A stretch of DNA of 38,327 nucleotides from Prevotella sp. Its GTDB lineage: Bacteria > Bacteroidota > Bacteroidia > Bacteroidales > Bacteroidaceae. Positions within the stretch are counted from its first letter, which is position 1. Each line of letters opens with the position of its first letter. The position numbers and the translations under genes are program-made. The stretch covers positions 1-38,327 of the forward strand of contig JALFIX010000217.1 in the NCBI GenBank assembly GCA_022775105.1, in the 5' to 3' direction. Below are positions 1 through 7,165 of this stretch, in pieces. The notes under the pieces are model-generated. The model saw nothing but the letters and a program-made list of their open reading frames with translations. It ran no database searches and was not told where the DNA came from.

Positions 1-237
1 GAACTGATGCAGGTGAAACTGACCCTCTATTTTGAGAATGCCCCAGTAAATGCCCCAGTAAAACTAACGGATAGGCAGAACATGATACTGCAAATGTTCG
101 ATGAAGACAATACTTTAAGTAGGGAACGTCTGTGTGAAAAAACAAGCTTGTCTGAAGGCACTATAAAACGTGAAATCGCATATCTGAAAAGTATTGGCAA
201 ACTTAAAAGAATTGGTAGCGACAAGACTGGATATTAG
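1..237 (+). CDS. C-terminal end of AlbA_2-type ATP-binding transcriptional regulator (5' truncated by window)
   Basis: The reading frame is open from base 1 and ends at 237, so only the last 78 residues are present and the real start lies upstream. The visible part is a winged helix-turn-helix: LTDRQNMILQMF, then LSRERLCEKTSLSEGTIKRE, then IAYLKSIGKLKRIGSDKTGY. This ending is typical of Bacteroidota regulators with an N-terminal AlbA_2 (Schlafen-like) domain, a HATPase_c_4 domain and a terminal wHTH (the RecG-like predicted regulators). The linker contains a 12-bp direct duplication (about 39-62) that encodes NAPVNAPV. It converges on the AraC gene. The family assignment rests only on the tail. 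Confidence 0.7.
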   Translation, partial: ELMQVKLTLYFENAPVNAPVKLTDRQNMILQMFDEDNTLSRERLCEKTSLSEGTIKREIAYLKSIGKLKRIGSDKTGY

Positions 238-280
238 TTAGTTGAAAAATGAGTTTGAACTTATAAGGATTTCTTATCAG

Positions 281-1156
281 TTATTCCCCCGATGAGATGC
301 GGTAGTTCTTGGGCGAGAGCCCCGTGTGTTTCTTGAAGAAAGTGCCGAAGGCGGAAGCGTTGGGGAAATTGAGTTCGTCGGAGATTTCCTGTATGGTCTT
401 GCTCGTACTTGTCATGAGGAAGATGGCACGGCGGATGATTGCCTTGAAGACAAGGTCCTGAACAGTGTAGCCGCAGATGCCCTTCACCATCGAGGAGAGA
501 TATTTGGGCGAGAGACACAGACGGTCGGCATAGAAGGAGACACTGCGCTCCTTAGGGTAGTGGTCGCTGATAAGGGTTATCAGTTTGACGAAGATGTCAA
601 TCTTATGTCCCGACGCCTCGCCTCCCTGTACCACCTTGCGGTTGAAGATAGAGCAAAGACGATAGGTGAGACTGAGCATAAGCAGCTTGCGCTCGTGCCC
701 GTCGAACATCGTTGACTCGGTGTAACTCGCCGATGGCAACAACTGCGTATAATCTGCCAAGGCATACTCCTCACCCGTGGCAAGAACAATAAACGGACGG
801 GGGTTGAGCGTGGCATACAGGCGCATCATCATCACCGTATTGCCAAGGATGTCGCGTATAGGAGTTATGCGATAGAACAAAAGGGAATATTCAAGGTCGG
901 CTGAGACGCTCTCGATCTGGAAATGCACGTTCTCGGTGAGAAACAGGGTCTCCCCTGCCCTCGCCTCCATATTTTCTTCGTTTACTTTAAAGCTATATGA
1001 ACCACGGGTGCATACGACAAGACCTATATAATCCACAAGATATGATGACATAAGAGACTGCGGAAAGACATTAAGATATCCCTCCGAACTGCATACGTCA
1101 AGACGCCTTTCGAGCGCGTCCTGCAATACTGCCAATCTTACCGACTCTTGTTCCAT
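281..1156 (-). CDS. AraC family transcriptional regulator
   Basis: A 291-residue regulator with an N-terminal sensor/cupin-like region (about 1-160) and a C-terminal AraC double HTH (about 190-288). The second HTH is visible as TIQEISDELNFPNASAFGTFFKKHTGLSPKNYR, the classical AraC signature. The frame stays open up to 1267, but I chose the internal Met at 1156 (MEQESVRLAVLQ). The upstream extension is Lys-rich, runs into a palindromic repeat, and contains a promoter-like box at 1184-1191. The gene lies directly after the TolC-HlyD-MFS efflux genes on the same strand, so it probably controls that pump or responds to its substrates; this is inferred from position. The inducer is unknown. Confidence 0.85.
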   Translation of the reverse strand: MEQESVRLAVLQDALERRLDVCSSEGYLNVFPQSLMSSYLVDYIGLVVCTRGSYSFKVNEENMEARAGETLFLTENVHFQIESVSADLEYSLLFYRITPIRDILGNTVMMMRLYATLNPRPFIVLATGEEYALADYTQLLPSASYTESTMFDGHERKLLMLSLTYRLCSIFNRKVVQGGEASGHKIDIFVKLITLISDHYPKERSVSFYADRLCLSPKYLSSMVKGICGYTVQDLVFKAIIRRAIFLMTSTSKTIQEISDELNFPNASAFGTFFKKHTGLSPKNYRISSGE

Positions 1157-1183
1157 AACGTGGGTAATATACGAAAAACGCTG

Positions 1184-1214
1184 CGAAGTTACAACTTTTT
1201 TCGCAATTACCACA
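1184..1214 (-). promoter_or_regulatory. possible Bacteroidota promoter for the AraC gene
   Basis: On the minus strand a TAACTTCG box (1184-1191; consensus TAnnTTTG) lies 19 bp from a TGTG (1211-1214; consensus TTTG). It is about 28 bp upstream of the chosen AraC start and supports that start. Both boxes have a mismatch. Confidence 0.35.
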
Positions 1215-1253
1215 CTATTTTTCGCTTTTTTTTGCATTTTCTTGTATATTAAT

Positions 1254-1347
1254 AAACACAGAGACACAAAGATACAGAGTTTTCTGTTTATTTTCTCTGT
1301 TTTACCTAAACAATAAATATCCTCTGTATCTCTGTGTCTCTGTGTTT
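1254..1347. repeat. palindromic CACAGAG element, copy 1 (likely terminator / REP-like)
   Basis: Two 26-nt arms, 1254-1279 and 1322-1347, are inverted complements with a single mismatch and a 42-nt AT-rich loop. The arms are built from CACAGAG/GACAC/TACAGAG units. The element begins 7 nt past the stop of the MFS transporter gene (minus strand), so it would fold as a long hairpin at the 3' end of the efflux mRNA. Two related copies lie at 5647-5728 and 20576-20657. Confidence 0.85.
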
Positions 1348-1354
1348 TATAATA

Positions 1355-3025
1355 TCACCTAAAACGGAATTTCACTTCCTTCGGAACACGTTCCCAATCC
1401 TGAAGTTTGCGCTTGGGCCAGGGAACGAAGAGGATTATTCCTGCACAGATGATGCAGCCATAGAACGTCCAACCAGCCATCTCCTTGATGGTGGAGATAG
1501 TGGCCTGGACCATCACCTTGCCCTTCAACTGCAATGCTGCCATTTGCTGGGCCTCTGCTTCGGTCTTTCCCTGCATCTTCATGCCTCGCAACGTCATGTC
1601 GTATGTCTTTGCCGTCTCGTCGTCCATACGGTCGTAGTTCTGGGCATAGCGAGTGACATAGTACTGCTGGCGATGCTGCAAGATATTGCTATACAAGGCA
1701 CTGCCTATACCAGGACCGATAATCATACGCACGGTGAGCATGATGCACACCCATGTTGACATCAGTTTATAGGGCATACGCTGGTTGGCATACACTGCGG
1801 TACATGCGTAGAGCAGCATCATTCCAGCGGCACGGATGATGATGGGCCACTTCATTCGCTCCATCATTCCAGCCGTCTGCACCTCAAAGTACATATACAC
1901 GGCGGAGAGTCCGATGAAGATGAAGCCCCAGAAGAAGAGCCACTTGAAGTGAATCTTCTTGGAACTGCAGAAGATTGCCATCACGAGTCCGATGAAATAT
2001 CCCAAAAGCACCCAGTTGCCCACCTCGGCAATCTGGAGGTTGTCCATCTTCATGCCCACACTCATGAACACATTCACGAACATCGCACTGGAGTTGAATA
2101 TCATGAGTCCGAGGAATAGCAAGATACCACCCTGGATGCTGCGCGACTTCAATGCCGTGATGAGGAAATATGCGGAGCGTCGGGTTCTTTGGAGGTAGAG
2201 GAACAACAGAACAGATACTACACATATCATCGTAGCCAACTGTATCCGCTGGTCGTCATACCAGTCGAGCACCTTGCCATATACCATTATATATATAAAG
2301 GAGAGGCAGGCAATAGAGAACACCGTGAAATCCCCAAACTTGGAGAAGTTGATGGGAATACGGTTGTTGGGGAAGGGATTATAGGGCATGGTGAGCCATA
2401 CGATAATCACTGCCAAACCCAACACTGCTATCATGGCATAATATACATATTGCCATTCGTAGTTATAGGCAAACCATGCCGTCATCCACGTGCCTATCTG
2501 ACCGAGAACCATGAAGAAATAGTAGATGGTAGGCATCGACGCAGTCTTCTCGTAGTCGAGCTTGTCCCATCCCTCCTCTGTAGTTGGTTCGTTGCCGGGG
2601 GTGAGGTTGTGGGTAGCCTCGATGTGGAACCCGTATGTGATGAGCGTAAAGAGGTTGCACATCAGCAATGCCTGGCGCACGAATCCCATGACGAGCGAGC
2701 ACAAGGCAAGGACATACACACTGTCGGTGCGCGCACATACGAAGCTCAAGACTATCAAGATGGCGAAACCCCACATCAGCATAATCTTCTCACGACGTAT
2801 GCACACGAGGTCGTAGAAGAACGGCGAGAAAGCCGCCATTCCCACCGACGTGGCAAAGCCCACAAAGGATATATGTTCCGAAATGATGCCCAAGCCACCA
2901 ACCATCTCACTGCTGTTGGCGGAATACACTCCACCAACTGTCATTATAGGTATGAAAAGGAATATCAGGAAGATGATTCCCAATGGCTTAGGCACCCAAT
3001 CGTAGAACGGAAAATTCTTATTCAC
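1355..3025 (-). CDS. MFS drug-efflux transporter, EmrB/DHA2-like
   Basis: A 556-residue polytopic inner-membrane protein with well over ten hydrophobic segments (e.g. PLGIIFLIFLFIPIMTVGGV near the N-terminus, then WVLLGYFIGLVMAIF and AGWTFYGCIICAGIILFVPW near the C-terminus). Size and context fit the 14-TM DHA2 (EmrB) branch of the major facilitator superfamily, which drives proton-coupled export. A soluble loop (about residues 135-165, TPGNEPTTEEGWDKLDYEK) interrupts the N-terminal half. The gene follows the HlyD-type adaptor gene by 16 nt, and TolC is first in the operon, so together they form a complete inner membrane-periplasm-outer membrane pump. The substrate cannot be read from the sequence. 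The palindromic element at 1254-1347 probably ends the transcript. Confidence 0.85.
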   Translation of the reverse strand: MNKNFPFYDWVPKPLGIIFLIFLFIPIMTVGGVYSANSSEMVGGLGIISEHISFVGFATSVGMAAFSPFFYDLVCIRREKIMLMWGFAILIVLSFVCARTDSVYVLALCSLVMGFVRQALLMCNLFTLITYGFHIEATHNLTPGNEPTTEEGWDKLDYEKTASMPTIYYFFMVLGQIGTWMTAWFAYNYEWQYVYYAMIAVLGLAVIIVWLTMPYNPFPNNRIPINFSKFGDFTVFSIACLSFIYIMVYGKVLDWYDDQRIQLATMICVVSVLLFLYLQRTRRSAYFLITALKSRSIQGGILLFLGLMIFNSSAMFVNVFMSVGMKMDNLQIAEVGNWVLLGYFIGLVMAIFCSSKKIHFKWLFFWGFIFIGLSAVYMYFEVQTAGMMERMKWPIIIRAAGMMLLYACTAVYANQRMPYKLMSTWVCIMLTVRMIIGPGIGSALYSNILQHRQQYYVTRYAQNYDRMDDETAKTYDMTLRGMKMQGKTEAEAQQMAALQLKGKVMVQATISTIKEMAGWTFYGCIICAGIILFVPWPKRKLQDWERVPKEVKFRFR

Positions 3026-3041
3026 AACAAACTTGCTTAAA

Positions 3042-4157
3042 TTATTTCACTTCTGCCTTCACAATCACCATCATACCGGCAGCAAGTCGGTCGTTGTCCT
3101 CCTTGCTGAGGTTGGTGAAGTCGATACGCACTGGCACACGCTGCTGGATCTTCACGAAGTTTCCGGCAGAGTTGTCGGTGGGAGTGAGGGAGTATTTAGA
3201 ACCAGTGGCACCGGAGATGGCAGTCACCTTGCCAGTGAACTCCTTGTCGCTGATGGCGTCAACAGTCATGCGGACAGGCTGACCGACGTAGAGATTCTCC
3301 ACCTGAGTCTCCTTGTAATTGGCAATCACCCACTTCTGTGTCTCGGGGATGATATAGGTAATGGTCTGACCTGCATTCACCATCTGACCCTCTTCGAGAG
3401 AACGGCGACCCAACTTACCGTCGCAAGGAGCCACAACCACGCAATATGACAGGTTTAGCCTTGCCATCTCCAAGGCTGCAGTGGCACGCTCAATGGCGGC
3501 AGCTGTGTTGCCCTTGCGTGTCTGCACCTCATTCACGCCCGAAAGGGCAGCCTTCTTCTGCTTGAGAGTTGCGTCGAGTTTCTTCTTTGTAGCCTTATAT
3601 TCAGTCTCATACTGTTCGAGCTGTATAGGAGTGGCAGCATCACGAGCCACGAGGTTGCGATAACGCTCAACGTCCTTTGCCAACTTCTGCAGACGAATCT
3701 CTATCTCGGATATAGACGCGTCATATACCGAAGCCGTAGTCTCGGTGGTGTTCAGGGTGGCATCCATCACATTTGCACCAGCCTGAGCATCCTTCAGTGC
3801 AGCCTCAGCCTCCATCACACGGATGCGGTATTCACGATCGTCGAGGATGAGCAGTGTGTCACCCTTCTTCACACTCTGATGCTCCTGGAAACATATCTTC
3901 TTGATATATCCCGACGCACGCAGATTGACAGGCGAGAGATACTGCTCCACCTGAGCGTCGTTACTTGACTCATTCGACCTGTAGTCGATGAACATACATA
4001 CTACTTCGAACACACCCCAAGCGATGAGTGCCAATCCGATGAGACTGACTATCATCTGGCGCACCTTCTGCTTCTTCAACTGTTCCGCAGTCTTCTCATG
4101 ACTTTCAGACACCTTTGTTTCCTGGCTCTCAACAGCCTTATTCTCATTATTTTCCAT
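3042..4157 (-). CDS. HlyD/EmrA family periplasmic adaptor of efflux pump
   Basis: A 371-residue membrane-fusion protein. A short cytoplasmic N-terminus rich in Glu/Lys is followed by one TM helix (about residues 36-54, VSLIGLALIAWGVFEVVCMF). Next come a lipoyl-like half-motif (SGYIKKICFQEHQSVKKGDTLLILDD), a long alpha-helical hairpin (about 110-225), the second lipoyl half (VVAPCDGKLGRRSLEEGQMV) and a beta-barrel domain (VGQPVRMTVDAISDKEFTGKV). The adaptor bridges the MFS pump to TolC. It sits in the same operon 58 nt after tolC and 16 nt before the MFS gene. Confidence 0.92.
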   Translation of the reverse strand: MENNENKAVESQETKVSESHEKTAEQLKKQKVRQMIVSLIGLALIAWGVFEVVCMFIDYRSNESSNDAQVEQYLSPVNLRASGYIKKICFQEHQSVKKGDTLLILDDREYRIRVMEAEAALKDAQAGANVMDATLNTTETTASVYDASISEIEIRLQKLAKDVERYRNLVARDAATPIQLEQYETEYKATKKKLDATLKQKKAALSGVNEVQTRKGNTAAAIERATAALEMARLNLSYCVVVAPCDGKLGRRSLEEGQMVNAGQTITYIIPETQKWVIANYKETQVENLYVGQPVRMTVDAISDKEFTGKVTAISGATGSKYSLTPTDNSAGNFVKIQQRVPVRIDFTNLSKEDNDRLAAGMMVIVKAEVK

Positions 4158-4215
4158 AATTATAATCTATATCGAAACGAACTTTAATTTTTTAATATTT
4201 TAATTCTTTAATTTC

Positions 4216-5541
4216 TTAATTCTCCAACAGAGAATTAAGATTCCCTGTTAATTTTAGCACCGAGAGATTTGACACCTCATAGTTATAATGGGCGGTGAGG
4301 TAGTTGTTCTGAGCCTCCGACATGCTCATCTCGTCCTGAAGCACCTCCACCATAGATGTCACACCCTCGCGATAGCGGTCCATCGTCACATTATATATAT
4401 CTTCGGCAAGACGATAGTTGTCGCGCTGCTTGCGATAGTTGCGCTCGTTGTTCATCTGGTCGTTTACTGCATTCGAGTATTGCGTCTGAAGGTTTTTCAG
4501 AGTGTTCTCGTATGCAATGCGTGCATTGTCGGCATCAATCTTGGCCTTGCGTATCTTGGAACGCTTCTCAAAACCGTCGAACACGGGGACGCGAAGCGAA
4601 ATACCCAATCCGTTGGAGTCATACCAATGGTTGCTCTCACCCGAATGGAACCAGTTCTTAAACTTGTCGGTATAAGCCGTGAAAGTGAAGTTTCCCGTCA
4701 ATGCGACAGTGGGCAGATACGCATCCTTGGCAAGTTTCACCTGCTGTTCTGTGAGTTTCTCTTGGGTGCGCATGAGCTGCAGTTCATACAGATTGGTGTT
4801 GAGTCCCGTCTGCGAAGCCATATCAATGTCATCCACTCGTTTCACTTCGGCAATGATTTCCTCGTCGGCGGGATAGTCCATGGCATATTTCAGCATGTTA
4901 TATTGCTCACGGAGCATAGCCTTGGCATTGGCGAGCGACACGTCCGTGCTCTCTATTCTCACGTTGATGCGCTTGAGGTCAACGGCAAGCGCCATCTGGT
5001 TGTCATAGAAAGCCTGAGTGAAATTCCTCAGTTCCTCAAATCGCTTGAGATTGTCGCTGATGATGGTAATCTGCTCAGTGGTGTTTTGGATGAGATAGTA
5101 GAGTTTGGCAATCTGCATGATGATGTCCTCACGCGCCTTCTCGTATGAGAGTTGGTTGAGATTGTCGAGAGTCTTGGCAATCTCCACGGCAGTGAGAGCC
5201 GTCTGGCTGTAGAGCGGCATCTGCAACTGCAGACTTGCCGACGAGTTGTACTGCAATGTCTTGGTGACATTGTACTGCTTTCCGTAGGCAGTACCGTCGG
5301 TCACGGAAACCGGCGGAGTGAAATTGTCATTAAATCCCGCAGCAAAATTTATCTGCGGCAGCAACCTTGCACGGTTCTCACTGATGTTGTGCTTGCCCTT
5401 AGCCACCTCGTTGCGGCTTGACTTGAGCGAGAGATTGTTTTCGATACCAATCTCAAGGCATTGTTTGAGCGAAAGCACCTTCTGTGCTCCTGCTGCTGAC
5501 ATCGTCAGGAGCAGGGAAAAAGTGAACAGTAATTTCTTCAT
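4216..5541 (-). CDS. TolC family outer-membrane efflux protein
   Basis: A 441-residue outer-membrane channel with a Sec signal peptide (MKKLLFTFSLLLTMSAAGAQ) and two OEP repeats rich in long amphipathic helices. The N-terminal repeat opens LSLKQCLEIGIENNLSLKSS, and the C-terminal repeat contains NLQTQYSNAVNDQMNNERNY and a YREGVTSMVEVLQDE motif typical of the family. It is the first gene of the efflux operon (tolC, hlyD, MFS, araC-type regulator). The upstream -7 box at 5568-5575 starts the operon. Confidence 0.93.
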   Translation of the reverse strand: MKKLLFTFSLLLTMSAAGAQKVLSLKQCLEIGIENNLSLKSSRNEVAKGKHNISENRARLLPQINFAAGFNDNFTPPVSVTDGTAYGKQYNVTKTLQYNSSASLQLQMPLYSQTALTAVEIAKTLDNLNQLSYEKAREDIIMQIAKLYYLIQNTTEQITIISDNLKRFEELRNFTQAFYDNQMALAVDLKRINVRIESTDVSLANAKAMLREQYNMLKYAMDYPADEEIIAEVKRVDDIDMASQTGLNTNLYELQLMRTQEKLTEQQVKLAKDAYLPTVALTGNFTFTAYTDKFKNWFHSGESNHWYDSNGLGISLRVPVFDGFEKRSKIRKAKIDADNARIAYENTLKNLQTQYSNAVNDQMNNERNYRKQRDNYRLAEDIYNVTMDRYREGVTSMVEVLQDEMSMSEAQNNYLTAHYNYEVSNLSVLKLTGNLNSLLEN

Positions 5542-5567
5542 TCTTTGCTAACGTCTAAATTCGGCTG

Positions 5568-5575
5568 CAAAGGTA
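5568..5575 (-). promoter_or_regulatory. -7 box of the efflux operon promoter
   Basis: TACCTTTG on the minus strand matches TAnnTTTG exactly and lies 27 bp from the tolC start. No good TTTG is present at the -33 position, which fits a weak or activator-dependent promoter such as one controlled by the AraC protein (inference). Confidence 0.5.
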
Positions 5576-5646
5576 CTGCTTTTATATGAATAATCGCTAT
5601 TCACATATAAATTGAATATGTTCAAAAAGTCGGTTTTAAGTATAAA

Positions 5647-5728
5647 AACACAGAGACACGGAGATACAGAGTCTAAACAAAGCTGCTTTAGCTTCATAAA
5701 AAACTCTGTATCTCCGTGTCTCTGTGTT
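5647..5728. repeat. palindromic CACAGAG element, copy 2 (likely terminator / REP-like)
   Basis: The arms 5647-5672 and 5703-5728 are perfect 26-bp inverted complements. The 30-nt loop carries its own small hairpin (AAGCT/AGCTT). The element starts 10 nt after the stop of the thioredoxin-like lipoprotein gene (minus strand) and lies upstream of the efflux promoter. The arm sequence is nearly the same as that of the copy at 1254-1347. Confidence 0.9.
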
Positions 5729-5738
5729 CCAATAATAA

Positions 5739-6890
5739 TCAGAGCAGAGCGGCGATGGCAGCCTCAACGTCCTTGATCTGTGCCGAACGGTTGACGAGGG
5801 TATTGCTCTTGTCTATGAGGAAGAACTCAGGGACAGCCTGCACGTTATAGAGGGTGACATACTTCGACGAGGCACCGTCCTCGTCCCTCACGCTAATCCA
5901 TGGCAGTGCGGCAGTCTGCTGCTTCCAAAAATGCTCATCACCGTCGAGCGAAACCTGGTAAATCTCCAATCCCTGAGAGTGGTATTTATTATAAAGTTCG
6001 CGAAGCATAAGAATGCGCTGGGGCGAATCCTCAAGGGCAAAGACATGGAAATCAAGTAGCACCACCTTACCCTTCAACTCGGTGAGAGAACGCACATTAC
6101 CCTTGTTGTCCGTGAGTTTCACGTCGATGATTCCCGCCTCCGACACCTTGCTTGCGTCAATGGCGGCAGTCTGCCGGTCGGATATTATGCGGTCGGTCTT
6201 CAGTCCCTCGATGGCGATGTTGTGCAGGTTCTCGCCTCGCAACGCACCGGGATAGAACGTGTCCCAGCTTGTTGCCACTGCAGCAAACACCTTGATATCG
6301 TCGCGGTTACTGCGGGGATTGAAGATGAGATACGGACCAATGGCCTGGAACAATGCGAAATAAGAAGACGCAGCCTTAGGCTCCTTGAAGATATAGTTGC
6401 TCTTCACGTCACCCTTATACATATTAATCATCTTCATGATACTGTCGGCAATGACATCCGAACCAAGCTCACGGTTCTGCTCCAGCTGTATCACCTTGTT
6501 CTGCAGGGCAATCTGCTTCAGTGCCAACTCGCGAATCTTTGAACACTCCTCCGAACCGCTGACCTCATAGTTGGCAGCCATTTCGGGCATCTTGGCCTTC
6601 ACTGTCACAGTCTCAGTGGAATCCACCGAGATATTGATTATCTGTCCGGCAATGCGCAGGCGATAGAACTCAGGAGCCTCAGGGCACTTGTCGCTGAAGT
6701 CAAACCCACCGTCAGCGTCAAGTCTCACGGAGTCAACCACCACCGGGCCTTCCAGGCTGATATTCTCAAAATATAGCAGAGAGTCCTTAGCGTTCTCAAT
6801 GCTACCTTCCACATGGAATTTCTTCTCGCTACATGCCGTAAAGGCGAACGCAGCCATCACCAAGGCGGCTGCCGATAACAATTTCTTCAT
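5739..6890 (-). CDS. DUF4369 / TlpA-like thioredoxin-fold lipoprotein lacking the CXXC motif
   Basis: A 383-residue predicted lipoprotein: signal MKKLLSAAALVMAAFAFTAC with lipobox FTAC (lipidated Cys20). An N-terminal beta-rich DUF4369-type domain (about 24-110) is followed by a helical linker and a C-terminal thioredoxin-like domain (about 255-383). That domain keeps ELKGKVVLLDF and the cis-Pro loop QAVPEFFLID (Pro354). Where TlpA/ResA proteins have W-C-x-x-C, this one reads FHVFALEDSPQR (281-292), so both redox cysteines are absent. It is therefore probably a non-redox binding or scaffold protein of the periplasm or outer membrane. It is monocistronic, with a good promoter at 7023-7053 and a palindromic element behind it. 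Confidence 0.85.
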   Translation of the reverse strand: MKKLLSAAALVMAAFAFTACSEKKFHVEGSIENAKDSLLYFENISLEGPVVVDSVRLDADGGFDFSDKCPEAPEFYRLRIAGQIINISVDSTETVTVKAKMPEMAANYEVSGSEECSKIRELALKQIALQNKVIQLEQNRELGSDVIADSIMKMINMYKGDVKSNYIFKEPKAASSYFALFQAIGPYLIFNPRSNRDDIKVFAAVATSWDTFYPGALRGENLHNIAIEGLKTDRIISDRQTAAIDASKVSEAGIIDVKLTDNKGNVRSLTELKGKVVLLDFHVFALEDSPQRILMLRELYNKYHSQGLEIYQVSLDGDEHFWKQQTAALPWISVRDEDGASSKYVTLYNVQAVPEFFLIDKSNTLVNRSAQIKDVEAAIAALL

Positions 6891-7022
6891 AAATATTTTA
6901 ATCTTTCAATTTTTCAATATTTGACTTCGTCGATTCTTTAACTTCACTCGGCATAGCTCAAGCAAGCTTGGCTCTGCTCTCGTTTGCAAAAGAATTCAAT
7001 CTTAATCATCAGTTTTCGGCTG

Positions 7023-7053
7023 CAAAGTTAGTGCAAGTTGGGCGAAATACAAA
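7023..7053 (-). promoter_or_regulatory. Bacteroidota promoter for the thioredoxin-like lipoprotein gene
   Basis: On the minus strand TTTG (7050-7053), a 19-bp gap and TAACTTTG (7023-7030) make a perfect -33/-7 pair. The leader would be about 125 nt. It holds a GC-richer patch (about 6950-6985, GGCATAGCTCAAGCAAGC) that could fold weakly. Confidence 0.75.
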
Positions 7054-7124
7054 ATAAAATCATAAAAAAATGAAAATAATAGCAGATATTTGGCGTTTTT
7101 CTCGTTCATTTGTATAATTATGAG

Positions 7125-7132
7125 TAACTTTG
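7125..7132 (+). promoter_or_regulatory. -7 box of the pnp promoter
   Basis: TAACTTTG matches TAnnTTTG and lies 33 bp from the pnp ATG, giving a short leader. The -33 region (near 7098-7104) is only weakly similar to TTTG. The promoter diverges from the one at 7023-7053. Confidence 0.65.
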
Positions 7133-7165
7133 CCCGATTTTTGATGTAAACAAACAATTTTTTAG

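Noticed and set aside
263..276. Terminator hairpin ATAAG/CTTAT between the first gene and the AraC gene
   Set aside because: Only a 5-bp AT-rich stem without a U-run; not convincing.
1157..1267. Longer N-terminus of the AraC protein (frame open to 1267)
   Set aside because: The extension is Lys-rich without family similarity, reaches into a palindromic repeat and overlaps the likely promoter.
2189..3040. 283-codon open frame antisense to the MFS transporter
   Set aside because: His/Glu-rich nonsense translation opposite a clear membrane protein; no promoter.
4288..5148. 286-codon open frame antisense to the TolC gene
   Set aside because: Mirror of an alpha-helical outer-membrane protein gene; no homology seen.
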